Made by a program: the position numbers and the translations under genes
Part shown: positions 38,802 through 47,799 of the stretch, piece by piece
How the letters are laid out: each line of letters begins with the position of its first letter
Numbering within the stretch: the stretch's first letter is position 1
The notes under the pieces: generated by a model
What the model saw: the letters and a program-made list of their open reading frames with translations, nothing else
Database searches by the model: none
Told to the model about the DNA's origin: nothing
Source: Bacteriovorax stolpii
GTDB taxonomy: Bacteria > Bdellovibrionota > UBA2428
DNA length: 64,000 bases
Reading direction: 5' to 3'
NCBI GenBank assembly: GCA_945881775.1
Contig: CAMCVE010000001.1
Coordinates: 189,836-253,835, forward strand

Positions 38802-40679
38802 ATGGCCATCCAGATCGAACTCGGCGGCACCTCCCCTCAAAAGAAGGCGCAAACACCAGCGCCTCAGGGATCCGTTCTGGGTATCGACCTGGGCACCACC
38901 AACAGTCTCGTGTCTGTAGTTCGCGATGGCAAAGCCTCAGTTCTTTTTCCATCGCACGAGCGCCCCCTCCTCCCTTCCGTTGTCTCGATGAGCTCCCGAG
39001 GAGAGATTCAAAATGTCGGAGACGCAGCCGTGCTCGAGCGCGCCTCGCGCCCCGAGCATGTGCTCTTTTCGGTGAAGCGCCTCATGGGTCGCTCTCTGAA
39101 AGATCTGCAAGCAGAGATCCACGAGATTCCCTACGCGCTTGAAGACGACGAGCTTGGCGCGCAAGTGCGCATCCGCGTCGGAGAAACACGAATCTCGCCC
39201 GTTGAAGTATCCGCGGAAATTTTAAAGACCCTCAAGACTCGCGCGGAGAAAGTGCTGGGCGAGCCGAGCAATCGCGCGGTGATCACCGTGCCGGCCTACT
39301 TCGACGATGCCCAGCGCAGCGCCACCAAAGCCGCAGGCCGCCTCGCGGGGCTCCAAGTGCTTCGCGTGATCAACGAACCCACGGCCGCAGCACTTGCCTA
39401 CGGGTGGTCGAACGAGCGCCCCGGCACCGTCGCAATTTTCGATCTCGGCGGCGGGACCTTCGACATCTCGGTCTTGCGCATCGAAGAAAACACCTATCAG
39501 GTGCTCTCGACAGCGGGTGACACTCATCTCGGGGGCGACGACCTCGATCGTCATCTGGCGGGGTGGATTCTCTCTAAGGTCCCCGAGACACATCCGCTTA
39601 GAAAACTCGGCAGCTCGCAGCTTCAGGCCCATCTGCTCGTCGTTGCAGAGAAAGCCAAAAAAGAACTCTCTGCTTTGGACCACGCAGTCGTGCACCTCGA
39701 AGGTTTCGAAGTGCGCGTCACTCGTGCTGAAGCCGAGAGCCTTTGGCGTCCCACGCTCGAGCGCGCTTTAGAGTGTTGTCGGTCGGCGATCCGCGACGCG
39801 CGGCTCGAAGTGTCGCAAGTGAACGATGTCCTTCTTGTCGGCGGTTCGACGCGTGTTCCACTCGTCAAAAAACTTGTCGCGGAGTTCTTTGGGCGCACTC
39901 CCAACGACACTCTCAATCCCGACGAAGTTGTGAGTCTCGGAGCCGCTCTCCAAGGTGAGATTCTCTCCGGTCGCGGAGAAGATCGCCTGCTGATGGACGT
40001 GGTCCCCTTAAGCCTCGGCCTTGAGACCATGGGCGGCGCTGTCACCAAACTTATTCACCGCAACTCCGGCCTTCCGACCGAGGCGCGCGAAGTTTTCACG
40101 AACCATTCGCCTGAGCAAAACGCCTTTGACTTGCACATTGTCCAGGGCGAGCGCGAGCTGGCCAAAGACGGTCGCTCGCTGGCGCGCTTTCGTTTGCGCG
40201 GACTCGCAGCCGCTCCAGCGGGCTTTCACCGCATCGAAGTGCTCTTCCGCATCGACTCGAATGGTATTCTCAATGTGCGCGCCAAGGACCTGCGCTCTGG
40301 CATCCAACAAGAGATTGAAGTGCGCCCGAGTTTTGGAATCACCGACGAAGAGCTCATGAGCATGCTCGAAGTGGCGTTTGAGAAAGCCGAGGAAGACATG
40401 GCCCAACGCCAGCTCGTGGACCTTAAGGTAGAAGCCTCCACAGTGATCCGGGCCGCCGAGAACGTCTTCAAAATAAGTGGCCACAAGGTCGAGGCCACCA
40501 CGGCTGCCGAGTTTAAAGCCCGCCTCGTGGACCTCAAAAACGCCTCCCACGCGAACTCCTGGAAACAGCTCCGAGACGCCCTGGACGCCCTTGAGGAGTG
40601 TGGCCACGAGCTGGCTGAGCTGCAGGTGAACGAAGCCATCTCCCAGGCCCTCAAAGACAAGGATCCGGCCAAAGTCTAA
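38802..40679 (+). CDS. hscA: Hsp70-family Fe-S chaperone HscA
   Basis: GIDLGTTNSLVSVVRDG, NEPTAAALAYGW, FDLGGGTFDISVLRIEE, VLLVGGSTRVPLVK. Confidence 0.93.
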   Translation: MAIQIELGGTSPQKKAQTPAPQGSVLGIDLGTTNSLVSVVRDGKASVLFPSHERPLLPSVVSMSSRGEIQNVGDAAVLERASRPEHVLFSVKRLMGRSLKDLQAEIHEIPYALEDDELGAQVRIRVGETRISPVEVSAEILKTLKTRAEKVLGEPSNRAVITVPAYFDDAQRSATKAAGRLAGLQVLRVINEPTAAALAYGWSNERPGTVAIFDLGGGTFDISVLRIEENTYQVLSTAGDTHLGGDDLDRHLAGWILSKVPETHPLRKLGSSQLQAHLLVVAEKAKKELSALDHAVVHLEGFEVRVTRAEAESLWRPTLERALECCRSAIRDARLEVSQVNDVLLVGGSTRVPLVKKLVAEFFGRTPNDTLNPDEVVSLGAALQGEILSGRGEDRLLMDVVPLSLGLETMGGAVTKLIHRNSGLPTEAREVFTNHSPEQNAFDLHIVQGERELAKDGRSLARFRLRGLAAAPAGFHRIEVLFRIDSNGILNVRAKDLRSGIQQEIEVRPSFGITDEELMSMLEVAFEKAEEDMAQRQLVDLKVEASTVIRAAENVFKISGHKVEATTAAEFKARLVDLKNASHANSWKQLRDALDALEECGHELAELQVNEAISQALKDKDPAKV

Positions 40680-40725
40680 CCCAAACTTCACGAGTCTCAG
40701 ACCCAAGAAATGTCATACTTGTTCG

Positions 40726-41247
40726 GTGGAATGTAAGCTGACAAAGAGATGGGCCTCGGCCCTCTTCTCGACATTCATTTTCCTCCTCACAGCCTGCGGT
40801 CAGCAGCCTGAAGCCGCTGTGAGCGATCCCGTGACCGAAGCTCTCGGTCGCGAAGCCCAAACCCTTTCCATGGACTGGCTCGAGCAAGCCATGATCGAAG
40901 CCGACTCCGAAGAGCTCCGCGAAGCCATCGGCGACGTGCACAATCTTCTCGAAGAGCGCAACATCTCGGCACCCCCTGCCTCGCTTGTAGCCACTTGCGA
41001 CTCCAACGAAGGCCGCTTCACAGCAGCCTTCGTCACGGACAAGTTCGCCAACTCCAACATCTACGTCTGTGCGCAAAGCAAACGTCTTGGAAAGATCTTC
41101 CTCGCACAAGTGCTCATCCACGAAGCCTTGCACCTGCGCGGCGAGCGCGACGAGTGCGAAGTCACCCGCATGGAAATTGCGATTATGACGAGCGCGCTAC
41201 GCATCCCCTACAAAAACGCCTACGTCGCTCAGTGCGGTCTCGACTGA
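40726..41247 (+). CDS. Lipoprotein with HEALH zincin-like motif
   Basis: Lipobox LLTAC; VLIHEALHLRGERDECEVTRMEI; 173 aa. Confidence 0.65.
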   Translation: MECKLTKRWASALFSTFIFLLTACGQQPEAAVSDPVTEALGREAQTLSMDWLEQAMIEADSEELREAIGDVHNLLEERNISAPPASLVATCDSNEGRFTAAFVTDKFANSNIYVCAQSKRLGKIFLAQVLIHEALHLRGERDECEVTRMEIAIMTSALRIPYKNAYVAQCGLD

Positions 41248-41311
41248 GATCAACGCAGCGCATTATCAAAAGCTGTTTCACGCCTGGGAAAGCTCATGCT
41301 AAAGTTTTGTT

Positions 41312-41956
41312 ATGTCTCAAGTTTCGACACCTGCAATTCCCGGCGTCCGCAGTCTCACAAACAGCTCGGGCGACAACGTCCTTCTCAATCAGTTCGACAA
41401 CGTTGTGAACTGGGGTCGCAAGAATTCCCTCTGGCCGATGACTTTTGGTCTCGCATGTTGCGCAATTGAGATGATGGCTACGGGCGCTTCGCACTATGAC
41501 TTGGAGCGCTTTGGTTGCGGTGTTTTCCGCGCTACGCCCCGCCAAGCAGACTTCATGATCGTCGCCGGAACCGTCACACTCAAAATGGCTTCTCGCGTGA
41601 AACTTCTTTACGATCAAATGCCCGACCCAAAATGGGTTATTGCGATGGGTTCTTGCGCCACCAAAGGCGGCCCCTACTGGAAAGAAGGCTACAGCGTCTT
41701 GAAGGGCGTTGACCGTGTGGTGCCGGTGGATGTTTACGTTCCCGGTTGTCCACCTCGCCCCGAATCGCTCATGGATGGACTGATCAAACTTCAACAACGC
41801 GTGGCTGTGGCGCGTCCCACACGCAGTGACCACAATGGACCTTTCGGAAAACGCGGACGCCAGCCTGGCGAGCCCAACGAAAAGCGCCACGTCGACGAGC
41901 ATGGCATGGGCAAGTCTTCGAGCGAAGAATCCTCTGATACGACTGCAATCGGTTGA
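41312..41956 (+). CDS. nuoB: NADH-quinone oxidoreductase subunit B (NuoB), stand-alone
   Basis: [53 protein letters not shown]. Confidence 0.92.
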   Translation: MSQVSTPAIPGVRSLTNSSGDNVLLNQFDNVVNWGRKNSLWPMTFGLACCAIEMMATGASHYDLERFGCGVFRATPRQADFMIVAGTVTLKMASRVKLLYDQMPDPKWVIAMGSCATKGGPYWKEGYSVLKGVDRVVPVDVYVPGCPPRPESLMDGLIKLQQRVAVARPTRSDHNGPFGKRGRQPGEPNEKRHVDEHGMGKSSSEESSDTTAIG

Positions 41957-41962
41957 TTTGAG

Positions 41963-42484
41963 ATGTCTCGACGTCGAAGCCTCCAGTCGCGCCAGTGGGT
42001 GCCCCACTCTCTTGATCAGGTATGGAATCTCTTCTCTGATCCTAGCAATCTCGAAAAGCTCACACCTCCCGCCTACGGCGCTGGAGTGATGCTTCAAGGC
42101 GACACTTTTTGCGAAGGCTGCACTGTCGTGATCTCCATGAAGCCCTACGGGATTCCAGCACCACTCAAATGGATCAGTAAAATTGAAGGCCTCCTAAGCA
42201 CGGGCGATCGTCGAGAGTTTTACGACATCCAGGTTAGCGGACCCTTTGCCTACTGGAAACATCACCACCTTTTCGAAGTGGGCGACACCCGTTTTGAGGG
42301 CAAGCGAAGCGGCCACGAGCTGAAAATCGAATCTGGGGGCACCTGGATCATCGATGATGTCGAATACGAGATGCCTTACGGAATCTTTGGGGCGATCGCC
42401 GAAAAGCTCTTCGCGAGGCAGCAGCTCGAGAGCATGTTCGCCTACCGCAAAGCCAAGACTCTGGAGCTCCTAGGCCCCGCCTAA
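41963..42484 (+). CDS. SRPBCC (START-like) family protein
   Basis: QWVPHSLDQVWNLFSDPSNLEKLTPP...FAYWKHHHLFE pattern. Confidence 0.75.
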   Translation: MSRRRSLQSRQWVPHSLDQVWNLFSDPSNLEKLTPPAYGAGVMLQGDTFCEGCTVVISMKPYGIPAPLKWISKIEGLLSTGDRREFYDIQVSGPFAYWKHHHLFEVGDTRFEGKRSGHELKIESGGTWIIDDVEYEMPYGIFGAIAEKLFARQQLESMFAYRKAKTLELLGPA

Positions 42485-42502
42485 GCGACTGCTTTCTTTT
42501 TT

Positions 42503-42521
42503 GATAACGATTATCAATATC
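42503..42521 (+). promoter_or_regulatory. Fur box upstream of feoA-feoB
   Basis: GATAACGATTATCAATATC matches 16/19 of GATAATGATAATCATTATC. Confidence 0.8.
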
Positions 42522-42557
42522 ATTGACCCCAAGTCACCGAGTCGCTAGCTTGGTCCC

Positions 42558-42800
42558 ATGGCGGCACCCAATCTTTGGAACCTTCGCGAGAACCAAAAGG
42601 CCCTTGTGAAAGACTTTTGCCCAAGCCTACTCACACAGCACCGCAATCGTTTTATTGAACTCGGATTTCGCCAGGGCGAAAGTGTTAAGTGCATCAAGAC
42701 ACCTCCTTTCGGTGCGCCCCACGTTTTTGAAGTTTCCAATACGGTGTTTTCGATTTCCCGAGAAGACGCCAGCAAAATTTTTCTACTGATCGAACAATGA
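42558..42800 (+). CDS. feoA: FeoA-like ferrous iron transport protein
   Basis: 80 aa with FeoA-like HRNRFIELGFRQGESVKCIKTPPFGAPHVFEVSNTVFSISREDASKIFL; overlaps the feoB start. Confidence 0.8.
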   Translation: MAAPNLWNLRENQKALVKDFCPSLLTQHRNRFIELGFRQGESVKCIKTPPFGAPHVFEVSNTVFSISREDASKIFLLIEQ

Positions 42801-44638
42801 GCGCGGTCGACACACCCACACTTCTCCTCTTAGGAAATCCGAACAGCGGCAAGACGCTACTTTTCAACCGCCTGACAGGCCTTCGCCAAAAGGTGGCTAA
42901 TTTTCCAGGCGTCACAGTTGAGCTTGCCACGGGCTCGAGCTCCGAGCTGGGCCTGGACCTGGTCGACTTTCCTGGTATCTATTCACTCAATCCCCTGACT
43001 CGCGACGAAGAGGTCGCCGTTCAGAGCCTGCAGAAGCACCTACAGTCTTCGAAAGTCCGTGGCGTGGTTTGTGTCTTGGACGTCACTCGCCTCGAGCGCA
43101 GTCTCTTTCTCGCGCTGCAACTTCGGCAGGAATGCACTCGCACCAATCGCCCCATCCTCTTTGTACTGAATATGATGGACCAGATCATCGCGCACAAAGT
43201 GCAGGTGAATACAAAAATACTTCAAGCGGGTCTCGGGGCTCCCGTGGTCGAGGTTTCCGCCAAGACCCGAAAGGGATTCCAAGACCTCAACGAGTCCCTT
43301 ACGAAGCTCGCAAGTCACGACAGCCAAGCAGCTCCGGCTCTTTCGGGAGACACGAACCACCTCAAAGCCCTCGCCAAAGATCTCGCCAATAAGGCTGGCC
43401 TCAAAGGTGATCTCTTGCTGAGGTCCCAGTACCGCATCGATCGCGTCGCGCTGTCGAGCTTCTGGGGACTCGTGATTTTCTGCTTCACGATGATTTTTCT
43501 TTTCCAGGCCATCTTCAGCTGGTCCGCTCCTCTGATGGACGGAGTGGAATCGATCGTGATGTCGCTTGCCGAATTGGTTGTCCCTCTTTTTGGAAAAGGC
43601 GTTACGGCAGATTTCGTGAGAGATGCGATCTTCGGGGGTTTTGGATCCTTCCTTGTCTTTGCTCCGCAGATTTTTGTCCTCACTCTTATTATCGGATTCC
43701 TCGAGGACAGTGGTTATCTGGCTCGGGCGGCACTCATCTGTCATCGTCCCTTAAGTTTTTTTGGACTCTCGGGTAAGAGCTTTGTGCCTCTTCTCACAGG
43801 TCATGCCTGCGCCATTCCCGCCATTTTTTCTTCCCGTAACATCGAGTCACCAAAGAAGCGCCTTCTCACGATGATCACAGTCCCCCTAATGTCGTGCTCT
43901 GCACGCCTGCCGGTTTACGGACTTCTTATTGCAGCACTCATTCCCGCTCACACCTATTTGGGTGGACTCGTAGGACTCCAAGGTCTGAGCTTTTTCGCGC
44001 TTTATCTTTTTGGCATCGTCACCGCCCTCGTAGTCTCGGGAGTCCTTAAGGGCACCTTGCTGAAGAAGACTTCCGACGCACCCTTCATCTTAGAGTTACC
44101 TCCCTACCGTCTCCCTAACCTGCTTGCTATCTTGCGGAAATCTTGGGATCGTTCACTCACCTTTGTGACCCAGGCGGGCCCCACGATCTTCGTGGTGGCT
44201 GTGGTGATCTGGGCCCTCGGATATTTCCCCAACAACGGAGAGCTCGACCAGTCCTATCTCGCCTCTATTGGACAATGGATCGAACCTGTTTTCAAACCCC
44301 TGGGACTCGACTGGAAGTTCGGCGTTGCGATCCTTATGTCGTTCTTGGCCCGCGAAGTTTTTGTGGGAACCCTGGGTACGATGCTCGGCATTGCAGGAGC
44401 TGACGAAGATTTTCACGGACTCGCCGAGCAACTTCATGCGTCGGGACTGACACTTGCCAGTGGCCTGGCCCTTCTCGTGTTCTACGCAATCGCCATGCAA
44501 TGTGTGGCGACACTTGCTGTACTCCGCAAAGAACTTGGGTCGTGGAAAATTCCTTCGCTTTTGTTTGTGAGCTACAGTCTGCTCGCCTACCTGGCAGCGT
44601 TTAGCGTTTACACAATCGTCAATTGGCTTGCGCTCTGA
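42797..44638 (+). CDS. feoB: Ferrous iron transporter FeoB
   Basis: LLGNPNSGKTLLFNRLTGLRQKVANFPGVTVE, DFPGIYSLNPLTRDEEVA, LEDSGYLARAALICHRPLSFFGLSGKSFVPLLTGHACAIPAI. Confidence 0.96.
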   Translation: MSAVDTPTLLLLGNPNSGKTLLFNRLTGLRQKVANFPGVTVELATGSSSELGLDLVDFPGIYSLNPLTRDEEVAVQSLQKHLQSSKVRGVVCVLDVTRLERSLFLALQLRQECTRTNRPILFVLNMMDQIIAHKVQVNTKILQAGLGAPVVEVSAKTRKGFQDLNESLTKLASHDSQAAPALSGDTNHLKALAKDLANKAGLKGDLLLRSQYRIDRVALSSFWGLVIFCFTMIFLFQAIFSWSAPLMDGVESIVMSLAELVVPLFGKGVTADFVRDAIFGGFGSFLVFAPQIFVLTLIIGFLEDSGYLARAALICHRPLSFFGLSGKSFVPLLTGHACAIPAIFSSRNIESPKKRLLTMITVPLMSCSARLPVYGLLIAALIPAHTYLGGLVGLQGLSFFALYLFGIVTALVVSGVLKGTLLKKTSDAPFILELPPYRLPNLLAILRKSWDRSLTFVTQAGPTIFVVAVVIWALGYFPNNGELDQSYLASIGQWIEPVFKPLGLDWKFGVAILMSFLAREVFVGTLGTMLGIAGADEDFHGLAEQLHASGLTLASGLALLVFYAIAMQCVATLAVLRKELGSWKIPSLLFVSYSLLAYLAAFSVYTIVNWLAL

Positions 44639-44730
44639 GACTTAGCTCTTGGAGGAAGGCTTGTTCGGGTCGAGCCCAAATTTCATCAAAGATCCCTCAC
44701 CCGATTCGAATTTCAGAATAACATGAATGG

Positions 44731-45546
44731 ATGATCCTTCGATTCTTGCTCGGCGCGGTCGTAATTTTTTTAATTCTTGTGGTGCTCGTTGTTCTTGGCC
44801 AACGTCGGCTTCTTTATCCGCTCCGATACGTCAACCGATTTGAGCCCAGCGACACGGCAACACGAAAAATTCTGTTCCGAGCGACCGAAGGTCTTCGGAT
44901 TGAAGCGTGGCTGCTGCTTCCAGAAAAGATGTCACTTCGAGGACTCATCGTGCACGCGCACGGCAACGGCGAGATTTTGGATCAAATCGAAACGGGGTTT
45001 TTGCACTACGGCGCAGAGCATGGCTACGCGGTTCTCATGCCTGAGTATCGGGGCTACTCTCGCTCCCAGGGAAGCCCTTCAAAAGAACTGATTCTCGAGG
45101 ACTTTGAATATTTTATCGGCGAAGTCTTGAGGATCTATCCCGAGCTCCGCGGCAAGATGGTTTTTCACGGAAGGTCTCTCGGAGGCGGGGTCGTCTCAGA
45201 GCTGGCCAAAAGAGTGCCGCCGCAGGGACTCATTCTCGAATCCACTTTCACATCAGTTGCCGACGTCGCTAGTGAACGATTCTTCATCCCTAAAGCTTGG
45301 ATCTGGGACAACTACTCGCCCTCGATTTTGCTCCGTGAATTCAAACAACCGGTGCTCGTAATTCATGGTCGACAAGACGATGTGATCGCTTTCTCACACG
45401 CTGAGCGCAATTTTCGGACAGCCAAAGACGCCGAACTGCTCGCCTTCGACGGCAAGCACAGCGACACAATAAGCCTCAATCTTAGTGAGAGTCGTTCTGG
45501 AATCTCACGCTTCCTCAAAAAGGTTGAGAGTAAATCTGATCGATAG
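44731..45546 (+). CDS. Alpha/beta hydrolase
   Basis: GLIVHAHGNGEILDQ, VLMPEYRGYSRSQGSPS, FHGRSLGGGVVSELA, PVLVIHGRQDDVI. Confidence 0.92.
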   Translation: MILRFLLGAVVIFLILVVLVVLGQRRLLYPLRYVNRFEPSDTATRKILFRATEGLRIEAWLLLPEKMSLRGLIVHAHGNGEILDQIETGFLHYGAEHGYAVLMPEYRGYSRSQGSPSKELILEDFEYFIGEVLRIYPELRGKMVFHGRSLGGGVVSELAKRVPPQGLILESTFTSVADVASERFFIPKAWIWDNYSPSILLREFKQPVLVIHGRQDDVIAFSHAERNFRTAKDAELLAFDGKHSDTISLNLSESRSGISRFLKKVESKSDR

Positions 45547-45726
45547 GGAGATGATCCGAAACCCAGACCTTCTCGAGCTTCTTGTCGCGCATGACTCTCG
45601 GCGAAGAGGGTCTACACAGCACGCGCGAGCCATTTGTACGGGTCGGTCGGAGCAAAACTCAGCTCTTTACAAGTTGGTGGAGATTCTAAACCGCGGAGGC
45701 AGCAAATTTTCGAGAGTGCCCAGCCA
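45515..45726 (-). pseudogene. Possible decayed 3' end of an EEP-type hydrolase gene
   Basis: Minus-strand reading gives coding-like segments in two frames: SGWALSKICCLRGLESPPTCKELSFAPTDPYKWLARAV* and VLLRPTRTNGSRVLCRPSSPRVMRDKKLEKVWVSDHLPIDQIYSQPF*. VSDHLPI is typical of EEP C-termini. Confidence 0.3.
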
Positions 45727-46404
45727 CTAAACGTCAGAAATCAAAGACTCGCCCCACAGGAGCAGGGGCGACGCCCGTTTCACAAAATCCCGAACTTTCG
45801 ACTCGAGCTTTGGACCCGTGAGCTCGGCGTCCGTGAGAGGCACCCAGACGCCGAAACTGCGACGCTTGAGCGCGGCGTGCAGGCGAGTGTCTTTGATCTC
45901 CTGAAAACCTCTGGGCAAGCGCTTGAGGTCGTCGTCACTTGAAAATTCGAGCCCGCGAGATTTGAGGCGCTCCTCGACGTTTGCCAGGTAGCGATCGGGA
46001 TGCTCCACGATCCAATTGCGAAAATTTGCGAGTATCTTAGGGTCGAGTTGCCAATAGCCGAGCCACATTCCGCTCGCAGAAGGCTCGACGTGCATATAGA
46101 AAACTCCGGGATCTTTTTTTCCTCCAGAACGCGTCATCACAAAAGCTCCGTGGGTCTTGTAGGGAAGCTTGTTGTGGCTAAAGCGCACGTCGCGGTGAAT
46201 ACGGAAGAGGCTGCTTTTTTGGGAGCCTTTGAGATCGAGGGCGCCAAACTCTGGGTTCTTCTTAAGAGCTTCGATCAACAAGCCCGAGGCCTCTTGAAAG
46301 ACTCGCTGATAGAGGGCTTTGTTTTTTTCGTACCATTCTTTTTTCTGATTGCGCTTGATGCCTCTAAAAAATTTCAGAGTTTCGTCTGTGTAAAATTTTG
46401 CCAT
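45727..46404 (-). CDS. DUF2461 domain protein
   Basis: FFRGIKRNQKKEWYEKNKALYQ, SLFRIHRDVRFSHNKLPYKTHGAFVM. Confidence 0.88.
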   Translation of the reverse strand: MAKFYTDETLKFFRGIKRNQKKEWYEKNKALYQRVFQEASGLLIEALKKNPEFGALDLKGSQKSSLFRIHRDVRFSHNKLPYKTHGAFVMTRSGGKKDPGVFYMHVEPSASGMWLGYWQLDPKILANFRNWIVEHPDRYLANVEERLKSRGLEFSSDDDLKRLPRGFQEIKDTRLHAALKRRSFGVWVPLTDAELTGPKLESKVRDFVKRASPLLLWGESLISDV

Positions 46405-47337
46405 TTAGGAATCCGCAATCAGCTGCAGAGCTCTGAGACTCTTGATGAGGTTGTTTTTTTCGAGGCCCACCCCAACCACGTTAAAGAGCGAGATCTGTGC
46501 CCCAAGACCCAAGCAACGCGCGCGAGGCTTCGTGCGCCATTCGTAAATCGCGTGGGGCGCAAGTGAAAGCCCCAGCACTTCCGTGCGACCATCCGTATCG
46601 GGTCCCACGGCGCGAATCACTTCGGCGCCCCAGATCGTGCCAAAATCGCCTTGAATCATTTGCCTAAAGAGCAACTCGATTTTGGGAAGGTCCAGAGGAC
46701 CAATGGGCATTTCAAACTCGTCGTACTCTTCTTGAAACTCGGTGAGACTCTTTAGGCCTCGGTGTTGCAGCCCCTCGACCGAAGCTCGCACGAGGGCACG
46801 CGGCCAAAGGTCGTCCTCGAAAACCTCGACGAGTTTGCCGAAATCGATCAGACCTCTCTCAACCCAAAGAGGTAGCTCGTCGCGACCCTCTTGGCTGCGA
46901 GCAAGGATCACGGCCGATTGGCTGGAGCGCGCGAACTCTTCGTAGAGTTCGCGGTAATAGGTGTTGAGATAGTGGGCTTCCTCGGACACAAGGCCCGCAA
47001 AACTCGAATGCCAATCCGAATGGGCATGGAGCCACTCGTCGAGCTCAAAATCTTGGTGCAGAAGAGCGACTGGGAGCTCCACATAAATGTGGCGGTGAAG
47101 CTCAGCATCCAGCGGGCGCGCCATTTCGGCCTCGAGATTCTTCAGGAGGCTCGCCAGACTGGCATCAGGATCGTTAAAGAGCAGGCTCACGTCTGAGTCA
47201 GGCTTCGTGAGTTCGGCCGAGCGCAGCATCCAACGTCGCTGCCCAGACAGGGGGGCCCCCCATACAAAACACAACTCTCTACCGAACTTTGAGGTCTCCA
47301 AGGCTTTACCGTCCACGCCTGAAAGGCTATACAACAA
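46405..47337 (-). CDS. Hypothetical protein
   Basis: 310 aa ORF directly adjoining the DUF2461 gene; no family recognised. Confidence 0.6.
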   Translation of the reverse strand: MLYSLSGVDGKALETSKFGRELCFVWGAPLSGQRRWMLRSAELTKPDSDVSLLFNDPDASLASLLKNLEAEMARPLDAELHRHIYVELPVALLHQDFELDEWLHAHSDWHSSFAGLVSEEAHYLNTYYRELYEEFARSSQSAVILARSQEGRDELPLWVERGLIDFGKLVEVFEDDLWPRALVRASVEGLQHRGLKSLTEFQEEYDEFEMPIGPLDLPKIELLFRQMIQGDFGTIWGAEVIRAVGPDTDGRTEVLGLSLAPHAIYEWRTKPRARCLGLGAQISLFNVVGVGLEKNNLIKSLRALQLIADS

Positions 47338-47370
47338 TGAGCTTTGACCGACAACGTCGGTCGACCGTCC

Positions 47371-47460
47371 GGAGAGATGGCCGAGTGGCTTAAGGCACGC
47401 CCTTGCTAAGGGCGCGTAGGAGAAATCTTACCGAGAGTTCGAATCTCTCTCTCTCCGCCA
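47371..47460 (+). tRNA. tRNA-Ser(GCT)
   Basis: GGAGAGATGGCCGAGTGGCTTAAGGC...CCTTGCTAAGG anticodon arm, long variable arm, GAGTTCGAATCTC T-arm and acceptor ending CTCTCCGCCA. Confidence 0.96.
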
Positions 47461-47605
47461 TCTTTGAATGGACCTGGATAAGAGGCTCGTCACCGGGACG
47501 GGCACGACGAATAACGAGCTTGTCCATATTTCGGATCTTAGTTGCTCAGTTCCACAGTGTCTCGCCCTCCCGAACTGTAAATCTACGAATCTACTCGTGC
47601 CCGCC

Positions 47606-47621
47606 ATATAGCATTGCTATA
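47606..47621. repeat. Short palindromic repeat, copy 1
   Basis: ATATAGCATTGCTATA, identical to 48565-48580; core TATAGCA-T-TGCTATA. Confidence 0.75.
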
Positions 47622-47799
47622 CAAATCGACTTCTTGTTTCTCGCATTTCAACGCCCTGAGTAAGGTGACCAGGGTCGATGGGTTAAGCTCCCAATGGTCT
47701 TGTCTTTTCCCAAAGCACCGTGATTCCTCCCCGTGGAGTGTTAAGTTTCAATGAAAGAAGGAAACTGATTGTTTAATTCTTAACATTTATCCGCAACAT

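Noticed and set aside
39222-40706. Minus-strand ORFs of 157 and 232 aa opposite hscA
   Set aside because: Shadow ORFs of the HscA gene.
41294-42097. 267-aa minus-strand ORF opposite nuoB
   Set aside because: Antisense to confident NuoB and SRPBCC genes; no independent evidence.
43040-43744. 234-aa minus-strand ORF opposite feoB
   Set aside because: Antisense to conserved FeoB motifs; composition is highly charged and low quality.
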